A stretch of DNA of 64,000 nt from Platycnemis pennipes (lineage: Eukaryota > Arthropoda > Insecta > Odonata > Platycnemididae): the NCBI GenBank assembly GCA_933228895.1, contig OW121846.1, forward strand, positions 21,519,088 to 21,583,087. The letters run 5' to 3'. The notes under the pieces are model-generated. The model was not told the DNA's origin. It made no database searches and worked only from the letters and a program-made list of their open reading frames with translations. Positions 42,924 through 53,364 of this stretch are shown piece by piece; the stretch's first letter is position 1, and each line of letters opens with the position of its first letter. Both the position numbers and the translations under genes were made by a program.

Positions 42924-43199
42924 CTATTCATTAAGTTTATTCACACTTGAAATTTTTGCCCCACAAATATAGCATTTAATGCTACCACTCTCCGTCAATG
43001 CGTTGCATACCGAATTTGGAAGTTTTCTTTTAGTTAACACATTAAAATAAAATTGTGACGTCTTTATGACAATTCGTTTTACCTTTCCGTTTATCATTGT
43101 AGTTGTTCCGTTTGAATGCATCACATTTCCGCTTTATATACATTATCTCTGCCTTTGCCACCTCTTTCGTGTCTTTGATCCATTGAAGGTGAAGGGGAC

Positions 43200-43250
43200 G
43201 GCATCTTGCTGACGATGGCATCTTGTTGACGATGGCATCTTGTTGACGAT
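43200..43250. repeat. 17-bp tandem repeat, three units
   Basis: GGCATCTTGTTGACGAT occurs at 43200, 43217 and 43234, the first with one change, followed by a partial unit (GGCCTGACGAT). Confidence 0.85.
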
Positions 43251-43642
43251 GGCCTGACGATGAACCATCCAAATAATAGCACCTAAAGTATATGAAAATG
43301 TTTTTAAACATCAGGAAATTTTATGAATAATAATTAAATGTTATTGCAAGATATGTTGGAAAACATCTATTATATTTTGTCATTGTTACCTGTTTCGTCG
43401 TTTACTAAGCGTACTGTTTCGTCGTTTACTAAACGCAGTGGTACCAGGGAACTGATGAACAAGAATTCATCCGACATCGATTCTTGATGACATCTTTGCT
43501 TTTACTGAGAATGACCTGAGCTTCCGTCAATTCCATATTTACAAATTAATGTGCATTTTATATTATGCGCGGTTGTTGAATCTCTGGAAATACATTCCAA
43601 GATCCGAAATTCTGTATGATCAAGTAGACTTTGAAGTTAAAA

Positions 43643-43750
43643 TCACATGAGTCCCCTAAAATAGTAACTTCACATGAGTCCTCTAAAATAGGAACTTCAC
43701 ATGAGTTCCCTACAATAGTAACTTCACATGATTCCCCTAAAATAGTAACT
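43643..43750 (-). repeat. 27-bp tandem repeat, four units, in frame with the minus-strand gene
   Basis: Units begin at 43643, 43670, 43697 and 43724 on the plus strand (TCACATGAGTCCCCTAAAAT...). Each encodes nine residues of the EVTILGDSC type on the minus strand, with 1-3 differences per unit. The period is a multiple of three and the frame stays open through all units. Confidence 0.9.
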
Positions 43751-44530
43751 TCACTTGGATAAGTAGCCCTTTTAGCCATCCGTATTCTTTCGTAACTGGG
43801 ATATAATTTATGGCCATTAATTTCTGCTACTTTTCGAAGACCTATATACTGGCTCTTCGTGAGTTTCATGGAAATAATTTGCGATAGAGCCTCTTCCTCT
43901 GACATAGTTGCTGGTATCAGGTCAGTTTTCTTCCACTTCGAGAGTACTCTTCTAGACCTAGTTGTTGTGGTCGTGGTAATTTCTTTGATGAGCTTGGAGG
44001 CTGCTTCATCTCCCTCTTCTCTCAAACTCATAGCGTTCGCAAATGAAAGAGCTGCCGCAGAATGAGACGATCTCAGACTTTGTTTTCCTTCTCTGTGAAC
44101 TTTCGCTGCTAGTGCGAAAACATTTCCCCGGACGCCCAGAAGTGCCTAAAAAGGGTTGCATTGCAAGAACAAATTTGATTTTTTCAATTATTATAGACAC
44201 AACGTCATTTCTTAACAATCATCAATCGTGTGGATATACTCAAATTTTGCAATGTTCAGGGAAAACAGCATTTACCTTTAACCATTTCGCCATAACGCAC
44301 CAAAAATCGGTCGTTAATCTGTGAGCTTCGTTCCCATCGTGGCGAATATCCATTAAGAAGGAACACCTTAAGGTAATCACTTGATTCTTTTAAAACGTCA
44401 TTGTTCACTTCTAAATGCGACCTTTTGACGATACAATTTAACATGTGTTTTCTTTTCATGCGAAATGACTTATTTTTCACTCCCATTAGTGTTTTATATA
44501 TTTGTAAACGTGTGATTACAAATACAGACA

Positions 44531-45365
44531 TGTTTGCCCGCACGGGGGGAAGAGATTTATCTTTTCCTATAGGGAGAAGCTCCCCCACGGACCCGAGCCC
44601 ACCGAGGAGAAAACCTCGTAAAAACCCACAGCAAGTCAGGGCTTTTTTTCGGAGAGTACGTGAGTCTACTGTGCTGAGTGCAGCCACGTCATCTGGCCAA
44701 CTGACTCATCCGCGTGTTTGCCGTGCGTGGAGACCCGTAAGGTGGGGAAAAAGGATCCTGGTGGTTGAGCTTCCCGGTCTGGATGGGGGTCGGATCCCCT
44801 GAAAGCCGGGTTGTAAATACGTAAGTAAGAAATACCTGATAATGAAATTTACAAATGACGGTGAAACTTTCACTAAGGTATCCCCTTCTGTAATGCATAG
44901 AGTTTTATCGAGCTCAGTCACAGGCGAGCTAAAGTCTGTAAAGAAATTACGAAACGGTACTCTCCTAATCGAGACTGCAAATGACCAACAAAGTGAGGTG
45001 CTACTTAACATGACTGTTTCAGAATACACCGATACTTGTAGAATCCCATAAAAATCTCAACACCAGCAAAGGAGTCATCTCTCATTTTGACCTACTCCAC
45101 GGCAGCGCTGAGGAAATAAAAGAAAAAATGTCTGCGCATGGTGTGATGAATCTCTGTGCGAGACGGAGGTACGCCTTGTCAGGCAGAGGGAAAAGAGAAG
45201 GCATGGAAAGAGATAACATCTTCTTCGCAATAGTATGCTACACAGCCCTTTTACGCCTATGATGCACTTTGCAATTCAGTGGAACTATAAGTTTCTATTC
45301 TCACAGAGAAGAGATAGATATCCTGATATCTGATATTAACCCACAGTGTATTTTTATTTATGTTT
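44531..45365 (+). mobile_element. Non-LTR fragment F, 5' part (internally deleted)
   Basis: This starts with the subfamily 2 5' UTR (CCGCACGGGGGGAAGAG). After GCCGGGTTG (about 44811) it skips about 400 bases, compared with E, and resumes inside ORF1 (LIMKFTNDGETFTKVSPS). ORF1 is frameshifted near 45030 and loses its knuckle region. The first codons of ORF2 (MHFAIQWN) follow at about 45261, after a deletion. The fragment fades out near 45365, where Harbinger H2 sequence begins. It is too damaged to function. Confidence 0.7.
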
Positions 45366-45774
45366 GTCAATTGAATTTACACAGAATTTCGCACTGACAC
45401 AGTTGAATTTTCCACAGTTGAAAGTTAGTTCAAAATATTACCGCTACTTGTAGGTTAAAATCCAAAGAGTTGGCGTTAAATCTTGGGTGCATTATATTCC
45501 TAGTGCAGCCCTCGCTTGCCACTCTACACTTCCAAGTGGAGAGTTGAAGAGTTTTTCTCGAACAGCAAACGCTTCTCCTGTTGACCCTCCTCGTAGACGG
45601 GGTAGGTCTTGAAGATTGCAGGCCCTGCCAGGGAGTCTGTTGCTCTGAATACCATCGTTTCTTTCATTTAATGCTGCCATGTTACTTTCTTCATTTTGTC
45701 GTATGAAATTGTGGAGGACATACGCAGCTAGTATTAAAGTCGTAATGTTTTTAGGATTTCCTTGCAACCGTCGG

Positions 45775-45786
45775 GAGAATATGCGA
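45775..45786. repeat. Target-site duplication of element E, left copy
   Basis: GAGAATATGCGA at 45775-45786 recurs at 51495-51506. With one copy removed, the transposase reading frame of H2 joins across the site. Confidence 0.95.
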
Positions 45787-46380
45787 CCCCGCACGGGGGG
45801 AAGAGGATGATCTCTTCCTAAGGGGAGTAGCGCCCCCACGGACCCGAGCCCACCGAGGAGACAACCTCGTGAAAAAACCCACAGTGCAATTGGGCAGTTC
45901 CGGACAGTATGTGAGTCTACTGTACTGAGTACAGCCACGACATCTGGCCAACTGACTCACCCGCGTGTTTGCCGTGCGTGGAGACCCGTAAGGTGGGGAA
46001 AGAGGATCCTGGTGGTTGAGCTTCCCGGTCTGGATGGGGGTCGGATCCCCTGAAAGCCGGGTTGCAACACACCACTTTGGCCTCGGACTCCACTGAAACG
46101 GGAGGTCAGGGAGTAGCCGCCTCTGATCAATCGGCTAGCTGTTTCGTATAGGCGTTCAGCAGGCGAGTACGGACAGCATGGGGGTCTGTCGGAAGGGCGT
46201 CGAAGGTGCGTGGGTTTGGAGGACCCACGTAGCCAGAGACCAACCCGGAAGCAGACAACCATGCCTGAAGTGCTATATCCCCTCGGGTAGCCCTGGCGAC
46301 CGCACCGGTTTGCGGTGCGGCGTCCCGAATGTGTGGCTCCGTGGTGGGTGGGGAGCCCGGGGGATGAAATTTATGATGGT

Positions 46381-47628
46381 ATGGTGGACAATAACCTTCC
46401 TCCTTCCAAAAGATCCCGCCCTGACAAGGGCGGGGGAGCGTATGTCAGTGCGTGTTGAAAATATTTGATAATGAGATGTACCACCGATGGTGGGAATCTA
46501 AATCGGGTGTCACCCTTCCTTATTCATAAGGTGATAACCTCTACAGTCAGTGGACCTTTAGAATCTGTAAAGAAGTTACGGGATGGAACCTTGTTAATTC
46601 AAACAACAAATGATCAGCAAAGTGAAAAACTACTGGCAATGAATAAATTGCATGACATACCGGTAATTGTGGAAACTCACAAGAAACTTAACACCTGTGA
46701 TGGAATTATCTCGTGTTATGATTTATTATATGTTACCGTAGATGAGATAACGAGAGAAATGGCACCGCAAGGTGTCATTTCTTGTCGTAGGCTTACCACC
46801 AAAAGAAATAACGAAATCATAAACACCCCGTCAATAGTACTCACGTTCGCCCTTGACAAGCTGCCGGACAAAGTTAAAGTAGGGTTTAATGCTTATTCCG
46901 TACGGCCGCGCATCCCCAGCCCTTTGCGTTGCTTTAATTGCCAGGAATTTGGTCACACTACTCCTAGATGTAGGGGTGAACCCACATGCCCAAAATGCGC
47001 GAAGAAAAAACACGAGGACGATGTTTGTAAGTTTCCTTCGCATTGTGTTAACTGTGACGGCCCGCATCCTGTATACTCCCGAGACTGTCCGAAGTTACAA
47101 GAGCAGAAAAAGATTATGGAGATCAAGGTGACGGAGAAAATCCCTATTCTCGAAGCCCGCAAGAAATATAGGACCAGGGTGCCTACCTTTTCTAAATCAT
47201 TCGCGTCTACCTGTAAACCGGTAATGCGCAGCAGCGCAGCACAAACGGATACAGTCGTCCAGGAAGAGTCAAAGGGAGGAAAATCTGGAAGCAAAGATGA
47301 CAACAACAACCGAAATTACTCAAGTAAGACCCCAGCGGCTAATGCGAACGAGGAAAAATCTCAGCATAAGCCTAGAACTAAAGAGCTGACAGTGGTGGAG
47401 AAAAAGGCTGCACCACAGAAAAAAATACAGCCACAAATCAAAAACAACCAGGTTCAAAAGAAAAATAACGCGAGCAAGTGTGAAATAGCACCCCAATCGA
47501 CCTCCACTCCTGACTTTCCAAGTGAGGAGGAAATGGAAGAAGATGTACTGGATGAACAGCAACTCCAACAAGTTCTGCAAAATCGGAGGAGTTCGAAAGT
47601 GAAACTCTCGCGACCTATTTTACCCTAA
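46381..47628 (+). pseudogene. ORF1 of element E with an early TGA
   Basis: ATG 46381 (MVDNNLPPSKRSRPD) aligns with the other copies, but codon 26 is TGA (46456-46458). The frame then continues open from KYLIMRC to 47628. It keeps the middle domain, three knuckles (CFNCQEFGHTTPRC, CPKCAKKKHEDDVC, CVNCDGPHPVYSRDC), a Lys/Gln-rich linker and the acidic SEEEMEEDVLDE end. D has Arg at the TGA position, so this is likely CGA-to-TGA. Reinitiation at ATG 46471 would give a protein lacking only the basic N-terminus. Confidence 0.88.
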
Positions 47629-47629
47629 A

Positions 47630-50600
47630 ATGTTCGCTATACAATGGAACATTAACGGCTATTTCACACGCAAAGGAGAGCTTCAGATTTTAATAGTTAA
47701 TTTCAACCCCTCTTGCATTTTTTGCAGGAAACGCATTTTAAAGAAAAAGACAAAGCGACGCTCAAAGGCTACACGCTCTTCCGAAAAGACGACCTTAGCG
47801 GACAGAGAGCTCAAGGGGGAGTCACCATGGCCATCAGGGAGGCCCTCTACACCTCTCAGGTGAACCTGCGGACTCCTTTGCAAGCAGTTGCAGTCACAAC
47901 TGCTGTCCCGGAAAAGGTTACATTCTGCAACATATATCTTCCGGAATGGGCACCCGTGACCGTTAGAGCACTAGAAGACCTCCTTGGGCAATTGCCGCGA
48001 CCCTTCGTCCTTATGGGGGACTTTAATGCTCATAATACCCTTTGGGGTTCTACCCCTGAAAAATGCTACAAAAGAGGGCGAATTATAGAGAAGGTAATAT
48101 CAGATTTCGACCTAATCGTGTTAAATAATGATGAGAAGACGCGTTTTAATTCATTCACAGGAGAATACTCCTCGATAGATCTTTTTATATGCTCGAGCAG
48201 TATTGTTCCTCGTTTTACTCTTAACGTTCATGACGATCTCTGTGGTAGCGACCATTTTCCCCTATTAATGCGTAAAACGGGGAATTCGTGTGGTTTTAAT
48301 GCCCCTAAAACATGGCATCTAAAGAAAGCCAACTGGCATGATTTTAAACGTAAGTTACATTTCCAATTCTCTGACAGTAAGTCAGTGCGGAGTAATGTAG
48401 AGGGTCTTACGAAAGCTATCATCGAAGCCGCGGAAGCTAGCGTACCATCAACCTCCGGCACCCCACGACGCCCTCCAGTTCCATGGTGGAACGAGGAATG
48501 CGCCGATGTTTTCCGCAAGCGTAAAAGAGCGCTGCGTATCTTTAATAAATTTCCTACCTCTACTAACCTTGCAGCTTTCAGACGACTGCGAGCCAAGGCC
48601 CGGCAGGTCGTTAGAGAAGCAAAGAAGAGATCTTGGACGGAGTACGTCTCTAGTATAAACCATCGAACGCCCTCTACACAGGCCTGGAATAAAATAAAAT
48701 CCGTAATGGGCAAACGCAATTTCTCTCCGGTCTCAGGGCTAAAATTAAATGAAGACATTCTTTCATCCCCTACCGATATTTCGGAAGCCTTCGGCAAACA
48801 CTATGCCGCTATTAGCGCCAGCGACAGGTACCATCCATCATTTAAAAACCATAAATGCAGAGCCGAAAGAAGGCGTCTTAATTTCTGTGATGCTAATAAC
48901 ACCGACTCTTACAATAACCCTTTCACAATGTGGGAGCTGAAACTAGCAATAGAAAGCGCTAAAGACACCTCACCTGGGAGTGACTTAATACATAATTCTT
49001 TCTTGCGAAATCTCCCTCACTCTTCGTTACCAGAACTACTTGCCACACTCAACCAAGTGTGGTCGGAGCAGGTATTTCCGGAGAGCTGGCGAGAATCCAT
49101 AATCGTTCCGATCCCCAAGCAGGGAAAGGACAAATCTCTCCCCTCTAGCTATCGCCCAATATCCCTAACCAGTTGTTTAGGAAAACTAATGGAAAGACTG
49201 GTAAACAAACGGCTTGTGTGGTGCCTTGAAAGCCTCAAACTCATATCAAATATCCAGTGTGGCTTCCGGCGGAGCAGGTCTACAGTCGACCACCTGGTGA
49301 GAATCGAGACCTTCGTTCAGGAGGCATTTCTCCTCAGACAGCACGTAATCGCGGTTTTCTTCGACATTGAAAAAGCCTACGACACAACGTGGAGACATGC
49401 AATCTTACAGTCATTACACGACTGGAGTTTTAAGGGCAATCTACCCATATTCGTGGAAAACTTTTTAAATAAGCGTTCCTTTAGAGTCCGAATAGGAAAC
49501 ACCCTCTCCCAACCATACGTACTAGAGAGCGGAGTTCCTCAAGGTGCGGTCCTTAGCGTTACACTTTTTGCTATTGCAATCAACAGCATTGCAAAATGCG
49601 TTCAATCTCCCGTGACGGCCTCACTCTTCGTCGACGACCTGGCGATTTTTTGCAGGTCATCGAAACTGTCAACGGCTGAGAGACAGGTCCAAATGACCCT
49701 AAACCGCCTGCATGACTGGTCCCTGGCCAACGGTCTCCGTTTTTCTGAAGATAAAACGAAATGTTTGCACTTCCACAGGGTGAGGGGAATCTTTCCAAAT
49801 CCAACCTTAAGGCTTGGAAACAAGGTCTTATCGTTTGTGGAATCCCATCGTTTCCTCGGACTTTATTTAGATAAGAAATTAAACTGGCGAGACCACATTC
49901 AACACAGTAAGAATGCATGCCAAAAGATCTTAAACATTTTTAAATTTTTAAGTCATTCGACATGGGGCGCAGACCGCTCCATGATGCTTTTACTATACCG
50001 TTCGCTGGTGAGGTCAAAACTGGACTATGGGTCCGTTGTGTACTCTTCTGGAAGAGAATCATATTTGAAACCTTTGAATACCGTGCACAACACCGGACTC
50101 CGACTAGCCATTGGTGCCTTTCGGACATCACCCGTTCCGAGTATATACTCAGACTCAGGGGAGCTACCGTTGGCCTCGCGAAGAAAAATTTTAATGAGCA
50201 ACTACGTAGCAAAGATTTTATCAATGAAAACGCACCCATGCTTTGACATAGTTTTTAAACCTCGGTTCATAGATATTTTTAATCGAAGGAAACGGGCCAC
50301 ACGTCCACTCGGGATACGCTTTAGAGATTTTATTGAAGAAGTAGGCATGTCACTGCCCACAGTGCATCAGGTTAAATACTGTAATCAACCACCCTGGCTA
50401 ATGCCCCTGCCTAACGTAAACCTCTGCTTTAAAAAACAGGGCAAACAATTCACGACCCCTATTGAATACAGGCAGATGTTCAAGGGACTTCTAGAAGCTC
50501 ATCCCAACTTCATACCTGTTTACACCGATGGGTCCAAGTCAGATCTTGCGTGTGGGGCTGCAGTGGCTTCCATACACCACGGCGTCCTTAAGATGAAGCT

Positions 50601-51324
50601 AAGTCCATTCTACAGTGTATTTAATGCAGAACTGTTCGCCATAAAAACGGCTTTATGTAATATAAAGGGCAATCAAGGATCATTCTTAATTTGCTCTGAC
50701 TCCTTAAGCTCTCTGAAAGCCATATCAGCCATGTACTCGGACCACCCTATTATTCAGGAAATCCATTCTGCCCTCTCATCCCTTACTCAAAAAGGAATCC
50801 AAATCATTTTTGTTTGGATTCCTGGCCACGTAGGTATTCCAGGTAACGAAAAAGCGGATAGAGCGGCAAAAGAGGCGTTGGAAAACCCAGATTCAGTCTT
50901 GGACTTGGTTTTATCGGAAGATGTCAAGTCCATGCTTCGACGGATCGCCACTAAGCAGTGGAGTGAAACTTGGCGTAGTATGGAAGGAAACAAGCTGCGT
51001 GCGATAAAACCTGACACTCGGGCATGGCCTTCTTCAGTCCGAGGTAATCGGAGGGAAGAAGTGGTCATTGCCCGCCTGCGGATCGGCCACTGCGCCGTGA
51101 CCCATTCTTTCCTATTCACGGAAAACAAGATACCCCCCCACTGTGAGTCATGCGATAAGCCTCTGACAGTGAAACACATCATGGCGGAGTGTGTTAACTA
51201 CCAAGATGCTCGCAATGTTTTCGGCCTAAGGGGAAATCTTAAATACGATCTGGGTGATAACGCTAGCCGACTTTATCAGGTAATCCGGTTTTTAAAAGAT
51301 ATAAATATCTTCCACTCAGTTTAA
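47630..51324 (+). pseudogene. ORF2 of element E, one single-base deletion
   Basis: The start MFAIQWNINGYF is at 47630, one base after ORF1 ends. A base is missing near 47719 (TTTTTGCAGGAA where D has TTTTTCTACAGGAA), which moves the frame before QETHFKEKDK. From there the frame is open to 51324. Endonuclease (MGDFNAHNTLWGS; GSDHFPLL), RT (FFDIEKAYDTTW; LFVDDLAIFCRS), RNase H (YTDGSKSD; WIPGHVGIPGNEKAD) and the tail motif (CESCDKPLTVKHIMAEC) are all present. The lesion lies within codon 35 of the endonuclease, so only the first 30 residues are out of frame. Confidence 0.92.
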
Positions 51325-52187
51325 TAATTTTTATTTCTATTTCAGTATATCTCTCTAGTTAAAAACTATTCAGAAGTTAAAAATAACGAGTCTAGAGCTG
51401 AGCCGCCTAATGCAGTGACAACATTTATAAATTGGATGTGGTGCAAAATGACCTCTGCCGTCGACGCACCCACAATCCCAATTACTACTACTACGAGAAT
51501 ATGCGAAACTTCTGTACGGAAATTCCAAACGAATTTTAAGAAATCCTCCTGGCTCTGCTAACACTGTAGTTAAGTATTCTCTTGTCATCTGTCAAACATT
51601 TTCCAGCATAAGGTCTCGTCATATAAATTTTGAGAGGAAAGCCTTCATCACCTACAATGACCATTGGCAGTTCGAAATTTGTTCCAGGTAGTGCTCTACT
51701 CCTGGGAACATTCAGCTGGCAATGTTCCAGAGCTCTTCCGAAATTCCAGTTTAACAAAATACCTCCATCCGAGTTTTTCCCGTAAGCTCCGACGTCTACT
51801 ACAATGTAGATGTAGCATGGGTCAACTAAGGCAAGAAGTACAATGGAGTATGAGTGTTTCTAATTCCAGTACAAACTGCCTGATAACTTCGGAGCTTGAA
51901 TTGTAACATGCTTTCCATTCAAGGCTCCAATAGAGTTGGGGAACTGCCACTTTTCCCAAAACTCAGATGCCAAAGTGTTCCATTTTGCTTCATCTGGCGC
52001 AGGCATGACCTCGTTTTGAATAACATCCACAATTGCTTTACAATTACTGTGAATATAGTAGCTACAGTCGATCTGCGTAGCCTGTAGCTGAATGAACTTG
52101 TCTTGAAAGTATCCCCAGTTGCAAGAAACCTGAAAACAAAGAAAATTTGATAGTTTGTAACATACAATTGTTTTTTTTTGTTTTTAG

Positions 52188-52918
52188 GAAGGGAGGAGGA
52201 GTGCAGGAAAAGGTGGGCTTCAGTTCAAGACCAGTTTCGTCGAACTGTACAAAAGAGAAAGACATAACCAGGACAAGCTGCAGCCAAAAAACAAAAGTGC
52301 AAGTACCAAGACAATTTGGAATTTTTGCTCCCTCATATTTTGGAAAGAGAAACCCTCTCTAATGTGCCATCAATGGAAGACCAAAGGGACGGTTGTGAAT
52401 TTGATCCTGAATATGATCCCGAAAGTGAGCTTGAAAGCCTAAACGAGGCTTTGCAATATCCTGGTACCAGTTCTCAGACTACAGCTCAGCCTACCTCTCC
52501 AGTTCCTCCAGCTGAGTCCACGCAAGCCATTACTGGGAAAAAGAACCACTCTGCAAGGCCATTGAACGTTAAACGAAGAGGATATAATCATGAAAAACCT
52601 TCTCAGGAGTCTCCTTCGAGCCAACATATGGCGTTCATATTAGCCGAAAAAGAGGCAGAAAAAAACAAAGTCAATGCAATCAATCCCCAACAGCACCCTG
52701 TTGATATTTTTCTTGCCGGCTTGGCTCCTATTCTAAAATCTTTGAACCCCGCATTGTTGAACCAGGCAAAAACTGTAATTTTCACCACTGTGCAAGAGTT
52801 TGAGTTGAAGCAGATATCAAAGAACGAAAGCCACCAACAAATAGCAAACCCGTTTTGTTTGGATACGATGAACCACGCCTCATTTTCAAGCGTCACAGGC
52901 AGCAATGACTCCTCCTAA
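52188..52918 (+). pseudogene. Harbinger H2 accessory protein, exon 2 (end of MADF domain plus BESS motif)
   Basis: The exon begins after a TTTTTTTTTGTTTTTAG acceptor. It reads ECRKRWASVQDQFRRTVQ, has a TAA at 52265, then continues in frame with NLEFLLPHILERETLSNV. An acidic linker (FDPEYDPESELES) and a BESS-type segment near 52705-52800 (DIFLAGLAPILKSLNPALL) follow, ending at TAA 52918. The first exon should lie left of the transposase exon and is not found. By family it is the DNA-binding partner of the transposase. Confidence 0.78.
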
Positions 52919-53030
52919 CATTCATCATTCACCAATGATTCACCTCAATACAATTCCCCTAACGAAAGCCACAACAAATAACAAACCCGATTTGTTTGGA
53001 TACGATGAACCACGCCTCATTTTTTAAATT
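52813..53030. repeat. Local duplication at the end of the H2 accessory gene
   Basis: The ~70-bp stretch at 52818-52886 (ACGAAAGCCACCAACAAATA ... GAACCACGCCTCATTTT) recurs at 52964-53028 with a few changes. The second copy lies after the stop codon. Confidence 0.85.
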
Positions 53031-53364
53031 GTAAAAATAATAATAATAACAAGTTTACTATAAAAAATTTTGCAATTTAAGTATTGATTTTTTTACATTA
53101 TGTGTTTCTATTACCACTGGTAACTCTCCTATATAATTATACAAAAGTACAGAAAATAGAACAGAAGAATATTTGGTAAAAAGTGTATGTAATAAATAAC
53201 GAAAAAACGTCATTGGAATCGAATATAACGAGGTCACAAGTAGTGCTATAATTTAAAAAATCTTTTTGTCTCAAAATTATGAGTTTCACCAGTAAAGTAT
53301 GGGGCTTGAGAATGAGAAACCTGGGTAAAAATTGTGATCATCCTTCATAACGGTCACACAGTAA
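53031..53364. other. AT-rich spacer at the right side of H2
   Basis: No gene is seen. The boundary between H2 and fragment F must lie in here, but no inverted repeat was found to fix it. Confidence 0.4.

Larger units (their letters stand above)
42924..44486 (-). pseudogene. Multi-exon gene of unknown function with a CYICGA Cys motif
   Basis: Exon 1: ATG 44486 (MGVKNKSFRMKRKHMLNC) to 44276, donor AAAG|GTAAAT, ending in RYGEMVK. Exon 2 begins at 44145 after CCTTTTTAG and joins in phase (GTSGRPGKCF, then RRKTKSE). A frameshift near 44050 leads into SLREEGDEAASKLIKEITT and EEALSQIISMKLTKSQY, then a 9-residue repeat tract (EVTILGDSC type, four units), to about 43558. A further stretch at about 43135-42924 has VCNALTESGSIKCYICGAK. 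It recalls a widespread arthropod family of uncharacterised, often repeat-associated proteins. That link is from memory and the function is unknown. The promoter side abuts element F. Confidence 0.45.
45787..51494 (+). mobile_element. Non-LTR retrotransposon E, subfamily 2, full length, nearly intact
   Basis: A 5.7-kb element with a 594-bp 5' UTR starting CCCCGCACGGGGGG, ORF1, ORF2 and a short 3' UTR. GGTGCAAAATGACCTCTG then CCGTCGACGCACCC lies at 51440-51471, and the tail is ACTACTACTAC. It is flanked by a perfect 12-bp target duplication inside the H2 transposase. It has only one nonsense codon in ORF1 and one single-base deletion in ORF2. Confidence 0.93.
45492..52129 (-). pseudogene. Harbinger H2 transposase exon 2, interrupted by element E
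   Basis: The exon starts at 52129 after CTTTGTTTTCAG. It reads WEKWQFPNSIGALNGKHVTI, then VVDVGAYGKNSDGG, VIVGDEGFPLKIYMTRPY and ILNYSVSRARRI, down to the E insertion. It resumes at 45774 with LQGNPKNITTLILAAYVLHN and ends at 45492. The first catalytic Asp of GAxDGKH is Asn here (GALNGKH). There is a TAG near 51863, a frameshift near 52060 and a stop near 51536. It is a DDE_4-type nuclease by family, inactive as it stands. Confidence 0.82.
45366..53030 (-). mobile_element. PIF/Harbinger DNA transposon H2, split by element E
   Basis: Transposase sequence on the minus strand at 45492-45786 continues at 51495-52129. The 12-bp duplication GAGAATATGCGA at the junction shows that E was inserted later. 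A plus-strand MADF/BESS-type gene occupies 52188-52918. I could not find terminal inverted repeats, so the outer limits are approximate. The expected outer exons (MADF exon 1 at left, transposase exon 1 at right) were not found and are probably lost. The gene order is the mirror image of H1. Confidence 0.75.

Noticed and set aside
43643..43750. CRISPR-like array
   Set aside because: The units are directly adjacent with no spacers, in a eukaryotic coding frame.
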